This document shows, piece by piece, positions 11,484 through 23,836 of a DNA stretch of 64,000 nucleotides. The translations under genes were made by a program, and so were the position numbers. Each line of letters starts with the position of its first letter. Within the stretch, counting starts at the first letter, position 1. The notes under the pieces were generated by a model. It did no database searches and was not told the origin of the DNA. It saw only the letters and a list, made by a program, of their open reading frames with translations. The stretch is from Scatophagus argus (lineage: Eukaryota > Chordata > Actinopteri > Scatophagidae), in NCBI RefSeq assembly GCF_020382885.2, contig NC_058514.1, positions 14,928,249-14,992,248 of the forward strand, given 5' to 3'.

Positions 11484-11613
11484 AGGTAGGCCATGTGAGT
11501 ATCCTTAGGGAATTAGTAACAATCTGAAAGTCACAGAGATACGCCAGTGCTGGCTGTGTGTTTTTTCTGCCTTCAGGGGCCATAGCCGTGTGTGTGGACA
11601 TGCCTCCTTGTAT
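11484..11613 (-). other. Possible exon of an unidentified minus-strand gene
   Basis: On the minus strand a strong pyrimidine-rich acceptor (CTCTCCCTCTCTTTCCAG) is followed by 130 open bases beginning IQGGMSTHTAMAPEGRK and a consensus donor CCT|GTGAGT. No known domain is seen. It lies on the same strand as the candidates at 9633-9738 and 38506-38554, but a common gene is not proven. Confidence 0.3.
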
Positions 11614-13122
11614 CTGGAAAGAGAGGGAGAGATTGTGGATTCATCACATTGTGCCAAGATGTCAAGAGCAGCCAAGAACCTTCAACTTATGATTCCTTAC
11701 GATAAAGCATTGTGATTCTGCTTTGAGTATTTTTGCAGGGGTAAGTTACATTATGCATCCTGCAACTCATGTGATCCACACTAAAGGAAAAACATTCAAC
11801 GTGAACGTTATTTAATTACTTAAATAACAAAATTATGTTACTTTATATTGTCATATTTATGTCTTCTGATATGACAAGTGTTTACTATTCAGCAATCCAT
11901 TCTGAAAGAGGACTGACAGTACTAAATGTAATTTAATTCTTCTGGTTTACATTTCAATTGATTAGTTGACCTGTAGAGTAGATTTGGCAACAAGCAAAGG
12001 GATTGTTTCTGTGCAGAGGTTGTCTGTTTCTTGTGTCAGTGAGTGGGTACAAATAGGGACATCAGCTCTGGGTTCCCTGCTTTTACTTGGACATGTGTCT
12101 GAGATTCAGCAGGACAGAAGATGACACCACACATCACCATCACTTGTGCTCAGTGGCTTGTCCTCAGCTCTCTTCTGTCTAGTCTTGTGTCTGGAGAAAA
12201 AGCCTTTGTGCCTTTTTCTGTGGCTTTTTGAACATCTTACTGACTATTTTTCCAAAGAAAAACTGTGAAGGAAACTGTGAAAATCAAGAGTATTGCACTT
12301 TTTGTAGTGGGGATTTGGTATTTGGTGCTGCCACAAACATTAAATGTGCACATTGTAAGCTATGTAAGAATGTTAATATGAATAGTCTGTCGTTCTGTCA
12401 GATGTCTGTGTGTTTTGTTGCAAAGCTATAGACTGAAGTTAGCATGCTAACCAGCTAGCCCCAGCTGGCCCTCATGGTCCAATGGCTCCCATAATTTCAA
12501 CTGGAAGATCTATATAAGATTTTTGTCCATAGACATCTATGATAGATCAGTAATGACAGATCAAAATAATCATCTGTGCAGATGACACTGGTACGTGCTC
12601 ATGGGATTATTATTATCATTGCAAAATACAAAATATGGATTGTAAAGAACAATCACAGCAGTGAGTGTTATCCTCAAGAGAGAGGACACACACTAACAGC
12701 ATGTATGTGTGTGTTTTCTGGAGATAACATATGTGCTGGGGGGTGCAGTGTCAGATAGTTGTGCGATATGTGCGTGTGTGTTAGATGTGTTGCCTGTTGA
12801 CAATTCCTCCTGGATTTTCATCCTTTTTCAAGGTCATCCAATGACACTAAAGGATCTCTCGCTCTCATTTTGCCCCTTTTGTGTTTGCCCCTGTATTATG
12901 AAACTGCGAGCGAAACTATGAGTTTTTATTTTATTATACTAATGTCCTCCTCACAGACACAGCTGTTTCTGGATTTATGGCCTCTAGGAGGCAGAAGAAC
13001 TCCAGAACAAGCTGACAGAGACAAAGACCTGACATACTGATTAAAAAAAAAAAAATGCTTTCTGATACAATTCATCACATGGTAGCATTCACATATAATA
13101 CTTTACAGATAAAAATCAAGCT
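11614..13122. other. Intergenic or intronic, nothing recognised
   Basis: No supported feature seen. Around 12440-12470 there is a GCTAGC/TTAGCATGCTAA-rich patch of the kind common in fish dispersed repeats. Confidence 0.4.
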
Positions 13123-13151
13123 TCACCAATATTATTATTTAATATTGGTGA
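13123..13151. repeat. Perfect inverted repeat, 12-bp arms
   Basis: TCACCAATATTA, five spacer bases, then its exact reverse complement TAATATTGGTGA. It could form a hairpin; no gene or element end is attached. Confidence 0.8.
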
Positions 13152-13679
13152 CAATATTAAATATGTGTACATGCACCGATGTCTGTTGTTTGTTGTTATT
13201 GCCTATTTCCATATGAATTACCACAAATTCAATTTGCTTTAGCTATTGTTTCAAGTACGTGCTGCTTTTTCGAATGGCTGTGCACAACTCATCTCACTAA
13301 CCGGAGCAAAGTGGAAAGCTGCATGCCCCGATCACGACCCAAACACCTCACACATAGCATCAGTGTCTCCATGGTCTGAGTCATCAAAAACAGCAATTAT
13401 ACTGTGTCTCTTCCTCAGTCACTTGCCATTATTTGGCACAATACTGCACACAGTGTGGACTCATTGTTTAGTGGCTGTACTCCCTCCCACTCGTGTACCC
13501 CTGTGTTTCATCTCACCCCACGTCTGCTCATTCTCGATTTTGCTCTTCCAGTCGCACTCATCATGGTCTTTTCAGTCATTCACCTAATGTCTCTATCCAT
13601 GTCCCTTCCCATCCTCCTCCATCACCATCATCAGCGTTGATTTCTTCTCCTCGTCTATGGCCCTGTTTTTCTCCCTTCA

Positions 13680-13990
13680 GCTGTTGCAGCTTTGACCTTG
13701 ATAAAAATCAGCAGTCATCACAGGCAGAGGCCTATCAAAATGTAAATGATGACAGGTAGAGGCAGGAAACTGGGAGAGGGTGCATTGTGTGCCCGATGAG
13801 CCTTGGCTCCAGGGACCAATCAAATTGATCTGGTAAGAAAGCTGCAAGGGTTTCCCAGAAGGCCCATGGTCGACCTGTCTGATGATGACACTGCTATGTG
13901 CCTGTTCTGCCTGTGGCAGGAGGCGGTTACCACCAGCACACGCAGCAGGTCACACTGGGGGGATATAATGGAGATAATGGGTGGTTTTGT
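13680..13990. other. Possible conserved non-coding block
   Basis: Balanced-composition sequence without repeats, containing ATTA-poor but motif-rich stretches such as ACCAATCAAATTGATC. A plus-strand acceptor (TTTTTCTCCCTTCAG) at 13680 precedes an open 73-base segment ending ACAG|GTAGAG, which might be an exon. Evidence is weak and no product is recognised. Confidence 0.2.
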
Positions 13991-15957
13991 AGCAGTGATA
14001 CTGTCATCAATGGTGGATTGGTTTTTTTTTTTGGTTTTTTTTTAATCATTCCTCGCTGCCATGCTGAAATAATAACATGTTTCTGTGGTACTTGAAACGG
14101 ATCTGTGACCTTTTCCACTGCTTATTTCAGCCATCTGTGTCTTAGGGGTTTCATGTTACCAAAGAAATCAAGTCCAAATCCAAAGAATTAACTTTCACAG
14201 TATTACATCTTTTACATTCTCTAAAATAGTTTGGCCTCTTTGGCGAAGCTACATCCATCTGTGACATATTGGCACTACATATACAGTGTATATGTACTGA
14301 ACAAAAATAGCCAGAACAGAAAGGGTAGCTAAGTCTGTCAGATTTGGGCTGAGACATTGCCTGTGCATATCTGAAGAAGTCAACTGAGGAGCATAATCTT
14401 TTCGTGTCGTGTCCTCTTCCACCAGAATAACCCGTCTTCGTCAGAATAGGAGATACTTTCTCAGGATTAAAATTCAGATTCGTGACAAATTTATTCAGCA
14501 ACCACCTTATCTGTCTGACCTTTGTTGACCTCTAACAGCGATCAGTGGAAACAGATGGAATCACAGGGCTGGCTCGTGACTGGGTAGAGTGGGAAAGTAA
14601 TAATCAGATGAGAAATACCTCAGTCACAGGGAAGGAAAAAGGTTTGTCGCTCTTTGCTTTCAAATAGAGCTATTTCCAGTTTTCTTGTTTCTCTTCCGTC
14701 AATATTTTTTTCAAAGAGAAAAACACTTTCTAAAGAGTTTAAACGGGACTGAGATGACTGATCCACTTGTATATTTATCTAACAGCTAGATATGGAAAGT
14801 TATTACATGCAGGTAATCTTGGTTGCCCTGCGAGATGGTAGCAATATCAGTTTTGACTTTTCACCAAATCATCTGTTTCATAATAATTTGAAAGCTGCTC
14901 TAAAAATGATGGCAAAATGACTTAAAGGTACAATTTAGAAGATATGGCCAGAATATGAACACACACTGTAAAACACACTTCATTCAAAGAAGACATGAAT
15001 GAAAAAAAATCTCACCAAACATTCTTGGTTTTTCTCACAACAATAACCTCTGGTGCGGTAGAAATAAATCCTCAACTCAATATTCTAGTTCTACATGTGA
15101 TTTTGTCTGCTGCTGATACTCAACCTTCTGTTGCTTCTCTGCCACTTGGCCTCTGTCAAGCACAGGGGATCTGGACAACACACCGAGTGGGGTTTTAAGA
15201 GGTTTATCAGAAGTTCAATGCTAATTTAGCCCTCAAATGTAATCCATGGTTATTAGAAATGCTCTTATTTTGTATTCTGAAAAATGTGGTTTTAATCAGT
15301 TAATGTCATAAAAAGGGGTAAAACATCATGATTGACAGCCAAGTGCTGCTCACAATTAGGTCAGATGAGGGTATGTATCCAGGATATTTTGGCTTTGTTT
15401 TTGTACAGTGAAAGGGAGTGAAGATACTTCATCCATCTCTATTTAAATCAGTGGTTCTGAGGCAGTGGCAGGTGTTAAGATTAACTATAAATAAATGGTC
15501 GCTGTTGTTGCTGAAGGTTTTGTTTCCTTATGTAGGCCAAGTAGAGGCAGTATTAAAATGAGACTATTTCATAACCAGTACAAAGTTCCTTGTGATATGT
15601 TCATATATTTGTTTTATTTTATTTAGAGCCAACACAGAGAACATTTGTCATGATTTCTTCAAGAGAAAGTGCCAAATGTCACGCATTTTTTTTTTTTTTT
15701 GGATTTTTGTAAATAGGTCTGCAGTTGCTAAAAAGAGAGGAAAATTGGGTATATTTCATATATACTCCACCTGTAACTAAATACCACCATACCAGTCACA
15801 TCCATTGGCCCCATTTGTCTTTATAGTGCACACAAACTGCCTGTAGATGCATACATACAGTTAAAAACACTTTTATCCCCTCAGGTTATAGCAGTGTTCA
15901 TAATGTACTGTGCATTGTGGCTTTAATTTTAGTAGCTGCTATTACTCTGAAGAACAA
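13991..15957. other. Intergenic, nothing recognised
   Basis: No supported feature seen. Confidence 0.4.
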
Positions 15958-15958
15958 A

Positions 15959-15977
15959 CACACATACACACATGCAC

Positions 15978-16019
<42 letters not shown>
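15959..16019. repeat. (CA)n microsatellite
   Basis: Interrupted CA run becoming pure from about 15983 to 16019. Confidence 0.95.
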
Positions 16020-16020
<1 letters not shown>

Positions 16021-17224
16021 ACAAATGCCACCATGCTTGCATCACACAAGCTTTTGTTTTATTATTCAATCTAGCTCTATTACCGCATGTCTCCTGCTGT
16101 GGAAGTCATCTGAAGGTCTTCTTTAAATCTTTCTACTTCATTACCTGAAGCTTCCATGTGACAACCAAGCCCAATGGATCATTATTATCCCTAACAGTTC
16201 GCTTCACAACATTTAGCAGCCACTGTGTTCCAGTGGCTGCCCCTGCTATTACTCCTCTCGCTGTCCATATTATAGCTTTAGCATAATGACTTACACCAAC
16301 TATTAAGCTTAGGAACACAGCAGGACATCTGCAGGGGTTCATATCAACATGCACGTTGTTGTTTCTCATCCTTTATACAATGAATCTATAGATCTGATAG
16401 ATTTTTTGTATGCTCTGGTTGTATTGAAGATGAATTACCTCTTTTGCAAGTGAGCTATGGTGAAACATTTGAACATTTGATGGGAACAGGGTTATATGAG
16501 GAGGAGCATTCAGAACCCAGACTCTAACTAGAGTCTTTATAAGTGCACAGATTGTCACAAAGAATTAAAAAAAAAAATGATTTCAATAAAATTTAAGAAA
16601 ACAATAGATCATAAAGGAGTGACACAAAATTGAAAAAGAAAGGACAAGCTGCAGCCACGTAACACCTCACTTTACGTTTCTTTTCATTTCAAGTTTCTGT
16701 TTTATGTTGTGACAATGCTGTGCTTAAACTGTGGGTTGGTTTAGGCACAAACAACTGTTCAAAATATCTACTTTTGCTGGTACAAAGATGGCTTCAAAAG
16801 GTCCCAAAGGTCACTCAAATAACCAATTTGCAAATAAAGCGGTCTCAAACAGCGGTCTCTTGCTAGCGTTCTCACCCAGCTGTCACTCCAATGCCAACCT
16901 CTCCATCACTCGATGAGAAGGTCAACTCACAAACATGTAATTGAAAGCAATATGACAGATATTGCAGAATTTGTGATGTGACATGTATGAAACGTACAAA
17001 ACTTAAACAGTCTGCGGAAGCATACAGTGGCAACATTTACTTCTAGTTACTGAGCTGAACTTTCTCAGGTTTCGGCTTCCCAGATGTGTGGATTTGATGC
17101 TCATCTTTCTCAAACAGCATCAGTGCACTGAATATCTTTGGGGTTTGGACTGTAGATTAAATACTTAAATACTATAAATACTATAGTATTAAATAGTATT
17201 TCCATGCTTTGTTGCACTAATGCC
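16020..17224. other. Intergenic, possibly conserved at 16130-16350
   Basis: The part at 16130-16350 is repeat-free and looks unlike the AT-rich surroundings. Nothing else is recognised. Confidence 0.3.
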
Positions 17225-17335
17225 TTGTTGCACAGCCGATTTTGGTTTCTTGATTACTGTAACTACTCTGTGTGCCTTTAAATTGCCCCCTGGGGACAAA
17301 TAAACTGTTTATGAATTTGAATTGAACAGTTAAAA
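17225..17335 (+). mobile_element. LINE 3' tail remnant
   Basis: AATTGCCCCCTGGGGACAAATAAACTG followed by TTTGAATTTGAATTGAA-type short repeats is typical of the 3' ends of L2-like fish LINEs. Only the tail is present. Confidence 0.5.
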
Positions 17336-17661
17336 TACAACTACCACTTCATTTAAAGGCACAAACAGTGATTGTACACATTAATATCAGACTACCTCTT
17401 CTTAAAGTAAATGTCCATGCTGTAGTCTGGTTTGGAAAATGAGAACAAGGAAAAGAAAAAGTAACACAGTCTTCAAACAGCTTAATCAAAGCATTTGCAA
17501 ATGTCGGTTGATTAATCTTCAGCAGGCCCAATAACTTCTTTAAAATTCACAAAGAGGAACAACTGCAGTTCCCAAAGCTTCAAGTCTCCCTGCAGGCTTA
17601 CATAAAGCAGGGCTGTCCTGCCCAAAGTAAGTAAAGAACCGCTTTTAACTGAAATGATAAT

Positions 17662-17721
17662 AATTTCTTTGCTGACCACAAATATGATCATATGATCATA
17701 TTTGTGGTCAGCAAAGAAATT
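17662..17721. repeat. Perfect 60-bp palindrome
   Basis: Two 30-base arms (AATTTCTTTGCTGACCACAA... and its exact reverse complement) meet without a spacer between 17691 and 17692. I checked every base: no mismatch. It can form a cruciform in DNA or a hairpin in RNA. It may come from template switching, from a fold-back element, or from an assembly error. Confidence 0.95.
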
Positions 17722-18091
17722 GTTTATTCATTCAAAGATGATTTATCTTTGATTGCTTGGTGATTTTTTCTGGCTTAGAATGAAACATTTTAGTCTCCCA
17801 ATGCAGTCTGAATTTTTTTTGTCATTTTTGACAATAAACAGTTATCATTTCTTAGCTTATATCTGTTTACAATTTGTTCTGGTGTCTTAGGAGGGTTTGG
17901 CTCGTTATTACCACCAAAAGGTATGCCAACAGAGGCTTGAATTTATTTTAAATTATGGTGACAGTAAGTGTGTAGTAAATGCTGGATATATTTTTAAAAA
18001 TAAAAAAAGAGTTATAATATTTCAGTTCAGTTTTTAATTTAAATTAAGTGCAGTCATATCACAGGTGCTCTCAAAACATTTGATGGAGATT

Positions 18092-18441
18092 AATGTGATT
18101 TAAGAGGGTTCCAGGTTCGAATCCCGGTCTGGGCCCTTCTATGTGGAGTTTGCATGTTCTCCCTGTGCCTGCGTGGGTTTTCTCCGGGTACTCCGGCTTC
18201 CTCCCACAATACCAAAAACATGCACATTAGGTTAATTGGCTACTCTACATTGCCCCTAGGTGTGAGTGTGAGAGTGTGTGGTTGTCTGTCTTTGTGTGTC
18301 GGCCCTGCGATTGACTGGCGACCAGTCCAGGGTGAACCCCGCCTCTCGCCCGTAGTCAGCTGGGATAGGCTCCAGCTCCCCCGCGACCCTGACGGATAAG
18401 CGGTATAGAAAATGGATGGATGGATGGATGAATGTGATTTA
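18092..18441 (+). mobile_element. SINE insertion with 11-bp target-site duplication
   Basis: The SINE body spans 18103-18430. It is 5'-truncated just upstream of the B box (GGTTCGAATCC at 18114-18124), has the full 3' half (GGGATAGGCTCCAGCTCCC, GACGGATAAGCGGTATAG) and ends in (GGAT)n. AATGTGATTTA occurs at 18092-18102 and again at 18431-18441, a direct repeat expected from target-primed integration by LINE machinery. The 5' truncation fits the same mechanism. It is the best preserved 3' end of this family here. Confidence 0.9.
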
Positions 18442-18579
18442 TGTTGTATAAATTCATCAAGTGGTAAAACAGGATTCAGTTATTACATTTATTATTCATC
18501 TAAATGCATATGTGGACGCTTGCTAGTAATTGTAGTGTTGAGTTGATGACCTTATAATTACTCCAATGCAAACAAAGCA

Positions 18580-19110
18580 GCAGGTTCCCCTTCCTTGTGT
18601 CTTGGTTTGTTCCTGTCTCATTTTGTCTGTTATTTTGGTGTGTCCAGAGCTGGGCGTGGTGATCTGGTTCCCTCTTCCCGGCACTCCACCTGCACACCTG
18701 CAGCCACTTACTTTCAGCTCTCCCACTCCATCGCTGCCAGGAGATTGTGACACTCTTCACGGTAATACGATTAATTGATTTTTGTTATTAACTTTTGGAT
18801 GTAACTTTTGTAGTAATGTCTGCATTTTCTGCCTCGGGTTCACCTGCCTTCCTCCGTTGTTTGTTGGATTTTTCCGACTCTGTGTTGCTCTGACCACATT
18901 ACCTCTCCTGCCCCTTATGCCCCTCTCCTCCTTCTTGTAGTGATTTATTTGGACGCTTGCGTAAAGCCTCAATAGTTTTTGTGAAAATGGACTTGGATTT
19001 TTGCAGCTGCCTTTTTAACTTCATTAAATTCTGGACTTTTACTTACTAGTGTTTCTGTTTGCCGTCAGCTGTTTTGGATTCTTTTCCTGGTTTTGGACCC
19101 AGGTAACAAA
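18580..19110 (+). repeat. Pyrimidine-rich dispersed repeat (probable retroelement end)
   Basis: Long C/T-rich sequence without introns or stable frame, ending with TTCATTAAATTCTGGACTTTTACTT and TTGGACCCAGG. The style matches fish retroelement 3' regions seen also at 33175-33580. Family uncertain. Confidence 0.35.
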
Positions 19111-20384
19111 ATAATTATGTGATGGAGCCCCATGCAAAGCCCTCATGCGTACTCTACAAGGCCAAATGTGAAATCATGCAAATCTTTGGATTGAAAAAGT
19201 GCTTTTTTTCCTGAATGCAATACATTACTTGAAAAATCCATTAATATACAGCGAACAAATATATGCAGAAGACAGGTTAAAATTGAAAATACAAAGAGCT
19301 AAAGACAAGAAGACATGACAACATCATGGAGGAGCCGTTTCATTTGCATTGTGTTTCTTTATTGCGCTGCTCAAAGTCAACACTCATCGGTCATGCAACA
19401 GCAAAATAGGAAATGAAAAAAGAGATTACAACTGACTTTTGCAAGGTGCTGAAAGGAGGTAAACAATCTGGAGAGGAGAGAGGAGAGGACTGAGGAGGAG
19501 GGAAAGGGAAGCAAGGTCACCTTCCTAACGTGTGCTGATGTTTGTAGGTGGAAGTGTTGTTGCTGTGCTGGATTTTTATAGAGATACACAGGAAATAAGA
19601 TTCCACAAAATTAGACTAGTTATTGTCTTCTATGACAATATGTTTCTTGCTGGAAATCACTATATTGTGTGCCCACAGACTGATACTGTACATACATAAG
19701 TACATATGTTTGCATTAGAGTGAGTGAAAATGCAAATGCAATCATTCTTCCTTGTGCAATTTATACTGTACGTATTGTAATAATTAATTATGGAATCATG
19801 AGTTGGACCAGGAAACATGGCCAAAATAATTCATTTGGAGACCCTGGGGCAAAACTTTCTTTTTGGGCCATATTGACCCCCTACTGTACAACAGTTTCTT
19901 TATTTCTCCAGACACCTGGACACTGACCAGTATGACATAGTTAAAACAATTACCTTAACTCTATAATACTAATCTGTTCGCTAAAAAATAAATAGTAATC
20001 AGAAACAGTTTTGATAACTGATAAAGGGCTCTTAAACTAAAGAGAGTCAGAGGAGGGGCTTCTGGACCTTGATGGGCTGCCATAATAAAGACTGTTTTGG
20101 ATTCTGTCAGTTGGACATGATCTGTGGTCTCTTTGAGGATGTGTCTCTCACTGATCACTGACTGTGTTAGACTCTGATTCAATCAGTGGCTGCCATGCCT
20201 GATGTTTTCAGGAAGAGGCACGAGGACATTACATACAAAAAACACTTTGCAGCTTTATTTTGGAAAAAATAAAGAAAGAAATCGAAACAAATGATAAACA
20301 AAGTTCTTGTACAAAACCTTTTAAATAAATGGAATTCGTAGTTTTACAATGACACAATGGCAAGCAGTCATTGTCCTTCAGGGT
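19111..20384. other. Intergenic, nothing recognised
   Basis: No supported feature seen. Confidence 0.4.
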
Positions 20385-20525
20385 AGACAGCTGGTAACAC
20401 CAGGGAGTGCCACCAACTGCCTCCAAACAAGTCTCCCCCTCATCCTCTGCCACATCCTCCTCTGGCTCATCCTCCTGATCCACCATGATGTCACCAGCCC
20501 CAGGGCAGATATTATGGCGTTGTGG
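20385..20525 (-). pseudogene. Possible PIF/Harbinger transposase C-terminal remnant
   Basis: A minus-strand frame contains HNICPGAGDIM, an acidic stretch EPEEDVAEDEGE and VGGTPWCYQLS. C-termini of ALP1/HARBI1-like transposases carry a comparable LHNIC..GAGD.., acidic linker and G.PWR..LS order. The upstream DDE core is not visible and the surrounding 143-codon frame does not otherwise match, so this is at best a fragment. Confidence 0.3.
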
Positions 20526-23500
20526 CAAATGGCCACTCTGAGACTCTGTGAATGACAGTGGAACAAGGCATTCCAAACACACTCTGTGCGATGCCCCACT
20601 TGCAAGCCTGAGGAGAAACAACCGTTTCCTACTCCATTTGTTCCCAATCTGTAGCTCCACAAAGCTAATGGCACCTTTGTCAGGATGTTGGTAAGAAACA
20701 AGAGAGAGAGAGAGAGAAGGGACTCAGGTATCGTTGCAGCCAGAAAGAGGTTTTATTCTCAGAAGATCAGCAAATAGTTCAAACTTATCTTTACTATACA
20801 CTTTCCTATTTGCACAGACATATTGTGTAATGATCTGGTAATGTCTTTGAAGTCAAAATGCATATTCTTGAGGGCTCTACTGTAAAAACAAAGTCGAGGT
20901 CTGAAATGCTTCACCGCCTTGATCATAAACTAATGTTCTCAGATAGGTTCTTTCCTCATCCAAGGTCATCATTCTAGAGAAGAACCAGAGACATAAAGAT
21001 CAGTTGAACTTTTGGTTGTGCAATGTGTGAATAACAATGAGAAGTATGCAGCGCATATCTGGAATAATGAAGAAAAATGTCTGACTTACATAGAAAGAAA
21101 ATTCCCTCAGCCAACAGGGGTTTGGCTTTTTGTTATGTAGCCAAGCATCGTGTGAGTGACAAAGAGCGCCGGCGTTGTCAGGCATGTAATGATTAATGTC
21201 CTTGAGGAGTGAAAACCGCAGATGATCTTTACAAGAAAACTGCACATTGTTCTGACCACAGACAGAAACACACAAAATATTTAGAGTTTGATAACAGAAT
21301 AACACTGCTGTGGTCACAGTTGAAAGGCAGCGACTCTTGTTTCTTCTGGTCCCAGTGGGTTTTGTAAAAGTGGTCCGCGTTCCAGTGGTCCATGTCCCCC
21401 TGGTCAATGTCTTTGTGACTCCAGTCCTGGTGGTCTCTGTATCAATGCTGTTGTTGTTACGAGTGATTCTGGTGCTTTCCTGGTTGTAAGCCTCATCCCA
21501 ACAGTCATCCCAGTGTTGGTGGTTGGTGATAGACTGCCTGCTTTAAGGTTTATATTATGGTGATCCCATCCCTCATCCAAAAACATCCTAATGCTCTCCA
21601 CTTTTAAGGGTGTTTGATTGGTTCTCTTATTTGAATTTGTACCGCCTCTCATGTGCCAATAAAATCACTGTACATTGCTTAGACTGATTTGATTAGTTGA
21701 CTGATATTTGTGTATGACCAAGACCTAATTTAGCTTTATATTGTGTCAGTGTCCTACCAATGGGATGTATATATTCTATCGTACTGCACAGTTCAAAATA
21801 TTTGTAGGAAAAGAAATCAAATTCAATAACTTATGTTACTTTAATTAAGTATTTTTAAAAATTAGTTGGGTAATTAGTAAGCTATAGTAATCTATAGCCA
21901 ACAGCATTTCAAATGTAACCTCCCCATCACTGATTATCTATAGGGTTGAAGTTAATGGTTTTCATTATGTTAGTTTTTATTATTTCATTATTTCATTATT
22001 GTTATTTCCCTGATTACTTCTTTGTTCTATAAAATGCCACAAAACAGTAAAAAAATCACCATCACATTTCATACAAAGTGCTGTCTTCATACTGTATGTC
22101 TCGTTTTGAATATTTAACACTTAAAAGCTCAAAGATACTCATTTTACAATATTATCACATAGAGAAAACCAGCAAATCCTCAGAAATTGGAACACAGTAA
22201 GTTCCTCAAGAATCATATTGTTTTAAGAGAGTAGCAAAGCTTTGTGTGTATCTGGTCTGCTATGTGTGAAGTTTGCACATTCTGACCAAATGTTTGTCTT
22301 TTATAAGTACCAGTTAATGTGTAGGAAATGGAAATGCATTGTTTGTATATAAGGCCCCCATTTATTTTAAATTACTACTTGCAGAAATAATATACATACA
22401 ACCCACTGATGTATGTAGACTTGTATGCAGTCTTTGCTGTGTACCCAGTAAAACATACATTAACACAGACAGCAAGTTAATTATAGTGACAGAACAAAAC
22501 TAATTGCGTGTGTAACTAAGAGAAAATATAAAACCAGGGCCACATTAACTGGCCACTTCTGCTCACTATAGTGTTTGCTGGAGTTAAATATAGTTAGCAT
22601 TAGCTCAGTTAGCCTTGGGGCTAGTGGCCCTGTAGTTGAATGGACTGACCTGACCTGCGACCTATAATTATGGGGGAGTCACAGCAGCTTGGTTTAGCTT
22701 GCTCCTCATAACCATGGCCAGGACCTGACAAAGCCTCTGAGACCACCTGAGCTAAAACCACAGGCACTATTATACAGGCTATTATACAAAGTATCACCTC
22801 AAGACTAACTAACTAACTAACCCAAGTACACATCTCTGCAACACAATACGTAAGTGTTTAAAGCTACAATTCTGGCTATATCTTGCAAAATGGCACCTTT
22901 TATGATGCATATTTTGAAATTGATGAAATTAGTGCAAATCAACTGAAACTGACTTAATAATCCTGTCTTGTCAGATATTAGATTATAACTGATGCTGGAA
23001 GTGTTTGAGACAGACCTAACAAAAGCAGACACATTTTAGAAAGTACAGATAAGAAACGCTTACAGCAATAAAGTGATGCACAGGGTCAAACCTATTTGGA
23101 TGTTTCCTAGCAACAGGATGGTCCTGTATGACAAAGTTGAGAGAACCCTTTCGCACTGTTAACTTTCAGAGTTGTTCATAAGCTATGTAACGATTTTTGT
23201 TAAGAAAATTACAAGTTATCAGCTTAACAAACCTAATAAAAAAAATAAATAAATGAAAAAGAGAAAACAAACATGAACTTTTGACCTTTGTTAGGAGTGG
23301 GAGTGAAAACAGTTTCTTCTATTAATAAAGTCTCCAGATTGGCAGTGATGCTGATACAAATCCAAGCTGTAATGCTCTTCTCTCCCCTCCAAATCAGCAG
23401 AGTCTGAGAGACAGCGAGCAGCTTGTCAACACTGTTCATTTCTGCCTTTGATGTCTCCCGGATGATCGGCTGCGAGCTTGTCGACTGTGACGACTCCGTC

Positions 23501-23795
23501 TCTGCTAAACTCCAAATGACTCCAGCTATCACAGAGCTCTATTCACCAATCATCATCAGCTGCTCCTGTACGCCATCAGCCCCTCATTCACACTCAGGAT
23601 GTCTGAAAAACTAATAATGAAAAGGCAGAAAATACAAGAGATGTCCATGACACCTTGAAGAAAGTGACATTTACTGGGACTGATGTACAAATGAAAACAG
23701 GCTGCAGTTCTTTGGAATAGAAACTCGAAATCAAACTCTGGTGACCTTGACTTGACCTCAAGCACAGAGCTTTGCTACTAACCATGAGGACATCT
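20526..23795. other. Intergenic, nothing firmly recognised
   Basis: A short GA run sits at 20702-20718. Threonine-rich minus-strand frames at 21000-21650 reflect imperfect GTGGTCC-type repetition and show no domain. The segment 23270-23620 is open on the minus strand for 99 codons but has no domain or splice support. Confidence 0.35.
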
Positions 23796-23836
23796 TGTGT
23801 GTGTGTGTATATATACAGTATATATATATATATATG
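23796..23836. repeat. (TG)n(TA)n microsatellite
   Basis: Short TG run passing into an interrupted TA run. Confidence 0.9.

Noticed and set aside
11080..11601. Minus-strand frame of 173 codons
   Set aside because: No domain, low-complexity hydrophobic run, and splice signals cut it internally; only 11484-11613 is kept as a possible exon.
21000..21652. Threonine-rich minus-strand frames
   Set aside because: Imperfect GTGGTCC-like repetition, no signal peptide, domain or splice support.
23233..23532. Minus-strand frame of 99 codons
   Set aside because: No recognised domain; neither end has convincing splice signals.
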